This document shows, piece after piece, positions 1-8,394 of a stretch of 23,315 nucleotides of DNA (positions are counted from its first letter, which is position 1; the number at the start of each line of letters is the position of its first letter). The notes below the pieces were generated by a model. The model saw only the letters and a program-made list of their open reading frames with translations, was not told where the DNA came from and searched no databases. The translations under genes and the position numbers were made by a program. This stretch comes from Acanthaster planci. Taxonomy: Eukaryota; Echinodermata; Asteroidea; Valvatida; Acanthasteridae. The DNA is taken from contig NW_019091406.1 in assembly GCF_001949145.1 (NCBI RefSeq), forward strand, positions 1,196,742 to 1,220,056, written 5' to 3'.

Positions 1-846
1 TACACACTGAACCTGTGCATGTTTGGGTTCCATATAGAAACTACATGCTCACAGTGACTGTGGGCATTTGTGCACATTTGTGCTGTAAAACCATAGGAGG
101 GTTAATTAAAGCAGGGTTTTAGCTAGGATTTGAAAAGTTGGAGTGCAAAATGAAAAAAAGGGAGTGCAATCTTGTTAGAGTCCAAAAAAATTGAAGCACG
201 CAACACGAGCAAGCAGCACGAAGTCCGTTACGGCCAGGATCCAGTCCCCATGGACTTCCTCGTGCGAGAGTGGGCGCAGTATAGCGGCTAACAATTGCCA
301 TGGGAATGAGGTTGATTACATGTATGATCGATTGCTCACTAGCTAAAACACTGTCTTAAAGATACATGTATCAATTAATCTTCTGTTTCAATGTTTGCTT
401 TGCTATCACATTTTGGGGGCCTCTTCGGTGTTTTTGCTCCTGCAATGAGCAAAACTGACATCATCCAAGGCCTTGAACCTGAATGTTGCACTGATCTGTG
501 CGCAAAAACTGCTGGAATATTCACACTTAGCTGCAGTAAATTTCCGTTTCTTTGGCAATTTTTGCGCGTGTAAATATAGGGCAATAAGTCAGAGAGTAAT
601 CCTCTCTCAGAAATGATCCCAAAGAGCAAACATGGGGTTGATCACAAACATGTAAACTGAGCAGTGTCCTCCCCGATTTACATCGCAGCAACAGTGCCTC
701 CACAAGTCCAGAAAGCCTTGGACAATTTTTTATTTTAGATTTGAAAAAGTGCACTTTTCAGAACGCTTAACTTCAAAAGGATTTTTCAAAACAGTTTTCA
801 CACACTGAAGAGTATATACATATGCAAACTGTACACTTGGACTTAC
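1..846 (-). other. AOX intron 4 (runs off the left edge)
   Basis: Read on both strands, this stretch contains no segment resembling the next AOX exon. A patch at about 190-300 is richer in CpG than its surroundings and looks like an old repeat, but no ends could be defined. TACATGTA occurs at 318-325 and 363-370. Confidence 0.6.
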
Positions 847-910
847 CCAATCAACAAAGCCCTGTGGTGGTTTGTGTGTTATCTCCACACTGTGAAGTTC
901 TTTGTCTGAC
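847..910 (-). CDS. AOX: AOX coding exon 4 (start of oxidase domain)
   Basis: A 64-nt exon encoding SDKELHSVEITHKPPQGFVD plus Trp. The acceptor is catgttacag, and the donor TGG|gtaagt is near-perfect. The VEITHKPP...FVDW segment is conserved in animal AOX and leads into the first membrane-associated helix. The following exon was not found in 1-846 and must lie outside the window. Confidence 0.9.
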
Positions 911-3900
911 CTGTAACATGACATGAACAAAGATGGATCCTTCATAAACTGATAAAAGTTACAATCCCTCTGTATCTACATGTACATAAATGTATCAGTA
1001 TTGATTAGAGCACTGATAGTAAGCCAATGGAAACTTGGGTCATATAGAAGGCACAAAATGTATCTATGGATACGGCCATATATCTCATCTACACATGTAT
1101 ACATGTATCTCTAAATATATCAACCAGGCAGCATTACTTTCTTAAACCCAAGGTACACAGAGTTTTAATCCCCTCAAAAGGTAATGGATTCTACAAAAAT
1201 ACATGTACATCAAAAGTTTCGATGTGGGATGAGAACCTAGTCAATCAGAGTGAATGAAAGGAAGATTGTTACAGCTCACACAGTAGCCAATAAAATCTAA
1301 GGGCCTGTTTGTTTCACGTGGATCTGGATTGTGATCAGGGATCCAAAGCTGATTCACTGAAACCAGAATCTGCCTAACAGATAGCGGGAACCAGCTTTGG
1401 GATCACTGATCGAGATTACATCAGGAGAAATGGGTTTGCGGGTACACCATGGAATCAATCTCTTTGGACGAGGTGTGGTTCTTAAAAGAACTGGTGAGTA
1501 TAAACTTGACATTTCGACCAGTGTGCTCTGGCCGTCCTCAGGAGAGTGTGCTGGATTGGAGTGGATAGCTGGTTAAAAAGGTAATCCAGAAGCAGTGGAG
1601 CGTGGAACAGGATTTGCGAGTCGTGTGACTCGGCGTGTGCGGTGTTGCAAGAAGGTGTTGGATCCTGGAATTGGAGGGAAACCTTGGGTTCGGGTATAGG
1701 GGCCCCATATGCCAAGGGAGGGGGGTGCGGGTGGCTTCGGGTAGAGATTGACATCCACAGTCTACTTCCACCGCTTGTGAGCCTTGCTCACCGTATGCAA
1801 CTTTCATTCTGTTTCTAATTGCCTGCAAAAATACAACTGGTAAAAGTCTTCTACTTAAGCATTAAGCCTGCTGGTGTTTAAGTAGTGGTGTGTAATTCCA
1901 GAACTTAGGGGTCAAAAAGTGTGACATTTTTGTGTCCCTGTTACATCTGACCTTTGTTATTTGACATGGAAATATCACCGGAATTGATTTGAACTTATTG
2001 TTTAGCAGGTACTTTACATTGTACATTGATGCATCACTCCTGGAAATTAAAAAATGTGTTCTGAACTTACAAAATCATATGTCGAATGTGATGGGGCACG
2101 AAAAAAAGGGACCCCCTAATTTCTGGAATTACCCAGGTGTATTAAGCTCCTAACTAGAAACTAAACAAAGTGGTGTTCTTGAGCAGGGTATCTTTTTTTA
2201 AATTATTCCTGCTATGTTACCAGTGTTAGCCTTCTGGTTACTCTTCGATGGTCACTCACCATATTGGGTGAGGCAGAAGATACCGCCTACTGTCTTCCCC
2301 ATTCTCATCTTCATCCGTTGTTGCCTTAGGGTGCGGGATGTCACCTGCAGAAGTTTTACCCGATGAAATTCTGCAACACACACAAAATGAAAAGTACTAA
2401 TTTTAACAGGAGCCACCTCACAAGGAAAAAACCTTTTGACGCGGCTGACCCCCTGTCTAGAATTTCCCACCAACTTGAGAAGAATTCTCATCTTCTGTCT
2501 TTTTCAGTTCCTTCCCAAGTCATAGTAGTAATTCCAACATGCATGTTGCTACACTAACCCCCAAACCCTATATCAGGCAAAGTAAAAAAAGTTTTTCCGG
2601 CTAGTCTGAGTGCTTTTGTTTCTGTTAGTATTTTTTTTCAATTCGCGACATATTTTGACTTATTTACAATTTACAATGTATACATGCAAATTTAAAACAT
2701 TACACCATGAAAGGTCGTTGAGATGGCAAAGGCATCTTTCTTTTTTGCAATCTGTTTCCATGTTATGGTAGTAATCTAAACAAACATGTTTGTTCACACA
2801 CCCTAACCCCCATACCTGTTTTAGGCAAAGTAAAAATTCAATTGGATTCTTACTTCGAACGGATTTGACTGTAATGTAACTTCTCATGCTTATTTGGGAC
2901 TGGCTCAAGTAACCTAGTGACTGAGCCGGTTACTTGGGGAAGTATCCCACAATACAATGGGAACACACGACTGCTAAGTCGAACATTGATCTGCCCAAGG
3001 AATAAATGACAATCGGTAACGTCTTGGGTCAAGACTAGCATCCTGTTGAATTTTTTAGCAGCAGGTTGCTTGGTGGTCATGGTGGAGTGAGTGCAGATGG
3101 GTGTATGAGGGTCATTAGAGGGAAGGGTGACGGGGGAGGGGTGGGCCACCTTTCCTTGTCTTGAAATATTTACCTGAAGTGTGGAGCCAGCTTTGGTTTT
3201 TGCTTCGTACTATCTCCAGCTGTTTCATCCTGTGGGGAGGTGGTGCTTACAAACTGTACAAATAAAAAGTTTATTCAAGAAGGATGACATTTTAATTAGG
3301 TACATATACTCAATTTTTCTCAATTGAATTTTTCAAAATATGCAGCTTCCGCTGACATAAAAACCACCTTCCGTTGTAAATCATTTGAAAAACAATACAA
3401 GCATTATAAAGACCAAAATCCAGTGAAATTGTAAAAGCTACATTTGTAAATTTGACCTCATGCAAATTGACTCTGCTCAACAGTATCCCTATTCCACCAC
3501 GTGGTAACAATCCTCTGGTCACAACTTTATAGAACCCCCTTCCCACATGTAGTTCCTTGCAAACTTTGTACTATTCGCTCTCTACGCCAATTCTGGTTTT
3601 ACCTTGCGCCTATTCTTCTTCCTTTGTTAATCTGCTCTCAATTAGTTGTGGTTTGTCTGTCCAGATTTGAGTGCCCCCCTCCCCTTTTTGAAAATGCTGG
3701 CTGCAGACGCTGAGTGCACAATACGAGCTCTGACAAGAGGCAAGGCTGTCTGTCCGCCACAAGAGCACATGGCTCACAACATGGGCTACAGTGTTGATGC
3801 AAGGGCTTCAATCTCACAAATATACGGACATCACATATTTTCCATTGCAGTGGTTTATTTGTAGTGATCAGCCCCTAGAAGACTAGAAAGTGATAACATG

Positions 3901-4539
3901 TCCTAAAAAGCCAAATTTACCTGGTAAAAAATTGAAGCATTTACTCTGAAAACAGATTTTTTTTATGTGTGTGCACAAGGTGTTAAGACGTGATACCTGC
4001 ATGGATCCGGATCTATTATAAATTATACATTATGTTTTCACTTTTTTATATTTATTTATCAAATACATTTAACAACACCACGAAATAAAAGCAAGGATGT
4101 CGGGACCATGAGGCATTTGGCATTCCCCAAGTTTTTGAATTCCCCCAGTACAAAAGCTGGATACGCGTACGCTGCTGCAAATACATTCATACATGTAAGT
4201 TTCATTATAAAACTACATGTAAGTTAAGCTCATAGTCATACTGACCCTCTGTTTCAATGTGGAGCTTGATGATAAGTTGAAAGGCTGAGCGAGAATATTT
4301 TTACCAGCAGTACGGGTAGAGGTCAATTTTGCCGTGCATGGCCTCGACAGCCCGCCTGTGATCAGCGAGTATGGACGGCAGGCCCCCGCTGCCTGACACG
4401 GTGAAGGGTCACGCAGTCCAAGCGGTCTTCCTGTGATAGAGTCATTCAGGGCACGAACGGCGACGCTAAAACTACGTGGCCAGACGTGAATCAGATTGTT
4501 CGCACATAAAGACGCCTGTTTTGCAGTCACTGTTAACAT
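847..4539 (-). CDS. AOX: Alternative oxidase, mitochondrial (5' part of gene, four coding exons)
   Basis: Alternative oxidase takes electrons from ubiquinol and reduces oxygen to water at the matrix face of the inner mitochondrial membrane, bypassing complexes III and IV without pumping protons. Coding exons in transcript order are 4539-4246, 3229-3174, 2370-2260 and 910-847. All have GT-AG borders and consistent phases (0, 2, 2, then 0 at the last donor), giving 175 residues. The first ~98 residues are Arg/Ser/Thr-rich with few acidic residues, as expected for a mitochondrial presequence. LPHPIW (149-154) followed by SVEITHKPP and GFVDW matches the segment just before the oxidase domain of animal AOX. 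The iron-ligand helices (LETVAG-, NERMH- and DEAAH-type motifs) are not in the window, so the gene continues past the left edge. Family call from remembered sequence; strong because two independent exons match and join in phase. Confidence 0.9.
1333..1411. repeat. Imperfect inverted repeat (stem-loop)
   Basis: GATCAGGGATCCAAAGCTG at 1333-1351 pairs with CAGCTTTGGGATCACTGATC at 1392-1411 with few mismatches, leaving a ~40-base loop. Weaker complementarity continues outward on both sides. No target duplication is evident. It may be a decayed foldback element. Confidence 0.65.
1893..2131. mobile_element. MITE-like element with TA flanks (~239 bp)
   Basis: The ends are TAATTCCAGAA (1893-1903) and TTCTGGAATTA (2121-2131), an exact 11-bp inverted pair including the flanking TA. 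The pairing continues imperfectly inward: TTAGGGGTCAAAAAGTG on the left and CACGAAAAAAAGGGACCCC on the right. There is no internal ORF. Size, terminal repeats and TA duplication fit a nonautonomous Tc1/mariner-type element. It lies in an AOX intron. Confidence 0.7.
2260..2370 (-). CDS. AOX: AOX coding exon 3
   Basis: A 111-nt exon between acceptor gtgtgttgcag and donor ATG|gtgagt. It encodes an acidic stretch (TTDEDENGED) followed by RRYLLPHPI, and the first two bases of the Trp codon completed by exon 4. The LPHPIW motif is characteristic of animal AOX just upstream of the di-iron domain. Confidence 0.87.
2371..3173 (-). other. AOX intron 2
   Basis: Noncoding. The main visible structure is a diverged direct duplication (2505-2592 and 2755-2836), listed separately. 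Confidence 0.6.
2505..2836. repeat. Diverged direct duplication, offset ~245 bp
   Basis: Two stretches share the same order of short identical blocks: CATCTT and a T-rich run, then TAGTAGTAAT or GGTAGTAATC, an ACATG/GTTG block, CTAACCCCCA, and finally AGGCAAAGTAAAAA. Copies lie at about 2505-2592 and 2755-2836. This looks like an old local duplication inside the intron. No function is evident. Confidence 0.6.
3174..3229 (-). CDS. AOX: AOX coding exon 2
   Basis: A 56-nt exon encoding DETAGDSTKQKPKLAPHF plus two bases of an Arg codon. The acceptor is a pyrimidine-rich tract ending ccccacag, and the donor is CAG|gtaaat. It enters in phase 0, matching exon 1, and leaves in phase 2, matching exon 3. 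The hydrophilic linker has no recognisable motif, so the call rests on splice signals and phase. Confidence 0.7.
3230..4245 (-). other. AOX intron 1
   Basis: No gene is supported. A plus-strand frame at 3646-3864 is open but has no splice signals or recognised homology. TACATGTA occurs near 4195 and 4212. Confidence 0.6.
4246..4539 (-). CDS. AOX: AOX coding exon 1 (mitochondrial presequence)
   Basis: This exon encodes 98 residues starting MLTVTAKQAS and ending STLKQR. The start is the ATG at 4539-4537, the only ATG in frame before the donor. The open frame continues upstream only with non-ATG codons. The donor is AGG|gtcagt at 4246/4245, phase 0. The content is basic and hydroxylated with Arg scattered through it, typical of a long matrix-targeting leader. 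Any 5' UTR exon upstream was not located. Confidence 0.8.
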
Positions 4540-5692
4540 GTTCGTATTTGCTAAAACATGAACAAAATTCACTGCAACTTTAATGGTTTGGTTTTAGGCA
4601 GTTCTAGGAAATAGCAGTCCCGATTGCTTACTTATATCGGTCTCGTTCCAAGGTCATATGCATAAACGCAATACGCAGATAACGCATACAGGGAACCCGA
4701 CTGTGAGTACAGTTCGCATGACATCACATAAGCAAGGCGATGATGAAATGGCGAAGTTGAATTTCAAACATTGAGCTTTCATTTACGAGGGCTCAAATAA
4801 CATTGAGCTAGTGCATTCAAAGTGTAAGGCGCCTCAATGTTGTAACATATTCTTAAATTTCGATATTTTTTTTAGCATTCTAGAGGTAGTAAATAAAAGA
4901 GGTGGGTCCATGGGGGAGGGAATAAGACAAAAATTCTACATGTATTTCAAAAATGTTGGGGCAGTTTCACCAAAGAAATTGCAGATAAAAATAGTACCAT
5001 CGCATCTCCAGTTCATGTGTACCTTTTCAGATGGAGACATATACCCAGCAAGAAATGAGACCGAGGGGTACCCCCCCCCCCAACATGTCTAATCCCTATA
5101 CACATTCCAGACTGTTGTTAGTTAACACATCCCCCAAGATGTCTGAAAGGAATTCCCCAGATTCCTGCGAGACAATGACCAACAAATACAAAGCGGGGGG
5201 GGTTCTCTCCGTCTCATACCTTGCTGCATATGTAAAGACACGTACAGTGCACGCGGCCTGCTGTCTGCACTTCATAGAAACCAGATAAAACAACTCGGCG
5301 CAGACCATTAACGCCCCTAATGTGGCTGGCTTACGTTACGTTCGTTGTAGGGCAGTGGAAAAACCCTGTCATAGCTGGCTGGCCGGCACGGCGTAGGTCG
5401 AGCTAGGTAGTTGAACTGTGATTTATGGGTTTCGTGCCAATGCGTGGAAACGCAGCACACTTATAATTAGGTTGGTGGCTAGACACACAATGTGCCAGCG
5501 GTTCGGTTGCAACATTTTACTCTACGTCATCAGAACAATTTTCCCAAAATACCACCAGCAATTGTCACGTGTTCAGTTACGGCTTGATGCAGCACAATCG
5601 TTGCAATAATTTAAGGGTGTCCAAAGCATGGTCGAACACTGCTCATTTTTAATTTCAGCTCAAAATAATCAACAGAAAATAACCGTGTGAAG
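4540..5692. other. Region upstream of AOX, no gene seen
   Basis: This region lies between the AOX start codon and the end of the next minus-strand candidate gene, and should contain the AOX promoter and any 5' UTR. I found no convincing TATA box or start site. A C run lies at 5071-5081. The part from 5200 to 5600 has more CpG than its neighbours and is a reasonable promoter candidate. Confidence 0.45.
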
Positions 5693-5988
5693 TTACTGAA
5701 ACAGCAACTTTTTTATTTCAATTAAAACAGTGCTAGCTAATCCTTCTAGTAATTTCACTTGACCACTTTTGGCAACAGTGTTCAATCCACCAAGGAAATC
5801 ACTCCCTTTTCCATTTTCTTTGTACAATGTACACTTCTTACGCAACATTTCCCTAAATTTCTGTTGTTGGCCCATGGTTAATGACAGCACCTGGTAATGC
5901 TGGTGAGCAATATCAAGAACATAAAGCATATGAGCCAAGGAAACTAAAAGAAGGCTTGAACCAAAAATGTTCAAAGAAATTTGAAAAG
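5693..5988 (-). CDS. Possible terminal exon of the unrecognised gene
   Basis: After an acceptor-like tract (tgttttgtctgtcacag) a frame stays open for about 98 codons. It encodes a hydrophobic segment (FGSSLLLVSLAHMLYVLDIA) and then a basic one (KFREMLRKKC), and ends LIEIKKLLFQ with TAA at 5695-5693. The phase does not match the 6172-6294 exon, which itself ends in a stop, so the connection is unresolved. It may be chance or untranslated sequence. Confidence 0.2.
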
Positions 5989-7967
5989 CCACTTCTGTGA
6001 CAGACAAAACACGTGTATGTGGAACAGTGCATGACTATTGCACATTTAAATCACAGATACAAAAACATGCACTTAAAATGAAGGAAAGTTATGTACATTA
6101 AAAGCAAATTCTAACAGAATGGGAAGAACAAATAGGATAGGTTTTTGAGAGATCTTAAACAATTAACTTACAAATCAGATTCCTGTTAAACTGTAGACAA
6201 CATGCTGTAGAAAAAAGTCTTTAAAATTTCCATAAGGTATAAGTTTCATGTCCAGTGCTGGGACAGAAAGCTTCTTTTCAGGCATTTCTGGAGGCTGAAC
6301 AAGGAAAAAAACAGTCACTTACATTTCTCTGGTCAGATCAAAATACAAGTAAATGTATATGCTGTATTCAACACTTTGGTAGGAAGACGATTTCGAATCC
6401 TAAATTCAAGGGCTAGTGTCCAATTATATAGCCTGACTTTACAAGACTAGGTGTCAAGTTAACCACAAGTTCATCACAGGTCATTCAGTCTCAAGTTACA
6501 AACTGTTCAAATGCACTGTGACGGAAGCAGTCTTGTTCTTGAACATCTTGTTACTTTAGGACTTGTAAAAAAGACTGACTGGACTTGTGATGCACTGAAC
6601 TACAACACTGGCCACAAGTACATGGGAAACTTTAAAAAAAACAGGTCAAATGTAACCGGGAACTAACAGCAAGAAATGCCTTGTTCAGCTCATCTGAATG
6701 GACTTATGTAGACTTGAAATGGATTCAACTGCAATACTGCTTATGATTTATTCAAAGAATGACTGAGCACTTTCGTGGTACTTTGGTATATTAACATAAC
6801 TATGGAGCATTGGAAGCATACTTTTGCAAAGCTATTTCACTTAGACCTTGCAGCAACATGTACCTCATAATGAACCCTGACAGAAAGAAGTGATCTTGGT
6901 AAACAAAAGACAAATGGCATAAAATGCCGGTTGGCAATACCAAACCATTTTAACCATCTTCCCTGTTACACTTCTACCTCTGAAGACATGTGCGACCTGC
7001 GACCCCCAAGCCAGGCTAAAGCTAGCAGAGACTAAACTCTCAAGATGTCATTATTGTTTTAATAAAATTTTCAACTTCACATGACACTACCTTTGAAGGA
7101 ATAAGAGATAGCACGTTTCTAAAATGGAATGACCTTCCTTTGATGGGAAAAAAAAGAGGTAAATGTACATTTAGCATTGGACGCACTGTTGAAACATTGT
7201 CTTTAACCGTGTCGCGCGCCAAGCTCAAATTTTGCCCACCACCCTGCCTCTCCTCTGCCAGCAAAGGAACACCTCTAGTCAGAGCGGGATACCTCTTTAA
7301 TCCAAGCGCAGTGATGTGTATGATGGCGCTTGTGCCTGCAGATGAGAAGACCAGTTTGCTCCATGCAATGCAAAGTGTAACGTAACCTGTAAACCTTTGA
7401 CATGAACCCTGCAGATTTCAACCTAACATTTGAAACACTGGGTTCCCTCTTCTGCAGATGGTCAGGTAATGGTACCCATTATATTCACATTTCATTCACT
7501 CGTTCCAGTATCTTTCAATTGCCGGAAGAATTTTCCTAAAAGCTGAATGTGCTACTAACCTTGTAAGATTTACGAATCGGACGCTACCAACTTTGAGCTA
7601 GTTTGGGAGTACCAGGTCACAGATTTTCTGACTTATTCAACTAACCGTGGACCTAAATCACTGTCGAGCCACATCTGTCCAGTAATCTTTGTCCCAGGAG
7701 CCTGCAAGACTGTTTTGAAATTGGGCTTCTGTTAGCAAATGCATGCTTTTATAAAATCACCCAATCCCTTGACAAACAAAACTGAACACAGCCTTAGGCT
7801 CACATGACCACTAAAGAGCTATACATGTGTACATGTTATCTACACTTATAATCCAGTGGCTCTATTTTGCCAAAAAACTTACAAAAATGGCTGCAGTGCA
7901 GATTTAACCAGGGCTCCTGTTCAAATCTCTGACTCATCTCCATCTCAAACATCTCAAGCTCAACCAT
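5693..7967 (-). CDS. Candidate unrecognised multi-exon gene (low confidence)
   Basis: Several minus-strand segments look like exons, but I do not recognise a protein. From the 5' side: an ATG at 7967 opening MVELEMFEMEMSQRFEQEPW to donor T|gtaagt (7883); 7709-7646, encoding LQAPGTKITGQMWLDSDLGP, after a GCTAAC branch-like site; 7535-7500, encoding KILPAIERYWN; and 7408-7297, encoding VHVKGLQVTLHFALHGANW and more, ending in TAA. These join in phase to about 98 aa. A better-bordered exon lies at 6294-6172, and a 104-codon open frame at 6007-5693 ends next to a TTTATT (AATAAA on the minus strand). How, or whether, the two groups connect is unclear. The proposed start is only ~200 bp past the CHTOP stop, so these could also be chance frames in CHTOP 3' UTR or flank. 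Confidence 0.25.
6172..6294 (-). CDS. Exon-like segment with strong splice borders
   Basis: The acceptor tgtttttttccttgttcag and donor TTT|gtaagt are both near-consensus, enclosing 123 nt. Only one frame is open, encoding PPEMPEKKLSVPALDMKLIP and then YGNFKDFFLQHVVYSLTGI. It ends in TGA one codon before the donor. It may be a terminal coding exon with an intron in the 3' UTR, or a coding exon with a nonsense change. Family not recognised. Confidence 0.4.
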
Positions 7968-8164
7968 TCTTACTTATAACCCCCTCCCGAAAAAAGGACC
8001 CCTTATTTTCATATTCCATAATTAGATGTTTTTGAATGCAGAAAATAGAGCTGCTTTGAGAAGGGGCAGTCCCATCTCAGAAGACTGAATTTTGAAAATG
8101 ACTCCTTAAAGCTAGAGGAGGAGATGAAGTCGAGAGGTGAAAAGCCCTCCAGTGGGGGCTTCGC

Positions 8165-8394
8165 TCATTCCATGTCGGCCTCCGCCATGTAGGCATCCAG
8201 CTCGGCATCCAGTCCTGACTTTGTCTTGGACATGTAATCGTCCAGCTGGTTGTCCAGATCCTCCTTATTCAGCTGGGCAGGTGCGGCTGCCCCGCGGCCA
8301 CGTCCCCGACCACGCCCACGGCCCCGCCCTCGTCCAAGACCTCGTCCTCGGCCTCCCCTGACCTGAAGCTGGCCTGCTCCTCGACCTCTGAAGC
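8165..8394 (-). CDS. CHTOP: CHTOP last coding exon (FoP duplication domain)
   Basis: The acceptor is ttttcttttggtag. The first two bases complete a Gly codon. The exon encodes the end of the RGRG tract, then [19 protein letters not shown] and a second copy-like [15 protein letters not shown], with TGA at 8167-8165. The acidic duplicated motif ends all CHTOP proteins. Confidence 0.95.

Larger units (their letters stand above)
911..2259 (-). other. AOX intron 3
   Basis: No coding segment is seen. The intron holds a stem-loop inverted repeat at 1333-1411 and a short TA-flanked inverted-repeat element at 1893-2131, listed separately. Open frames at 1482-1828 lack splice signals or family resemblance. 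Confidence 0.6.

Noticed and set aside
1482-1828. Overlapping minus-strand ORFs rich in Pro/Ser/Thr
   Set aside because: They lie in AOX intron 3, without splice signals matching the flanking phases.
3646-3864. Plus-strand ORF in AOX intron 1
   Set aside because: No splice borders, no recognised family and no start context beyond chance.
4540-4572. Extension of the AOX N-terminus upstream of the ATG at 4539
   Set aside because: The extra codons begin with GTG and no ATG is in frame upstream; the first ATG already opens a good presequence.
7040-7330. Minus-strand frame reading LLAEERQGGGQNLSLARD
   Set aside because: It overlaps the 7408-7297 candidate exon in another frame and has no clear acceptor of its own. 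Its only donor-like site (7091) also suits a smaller exon, so it was not called.
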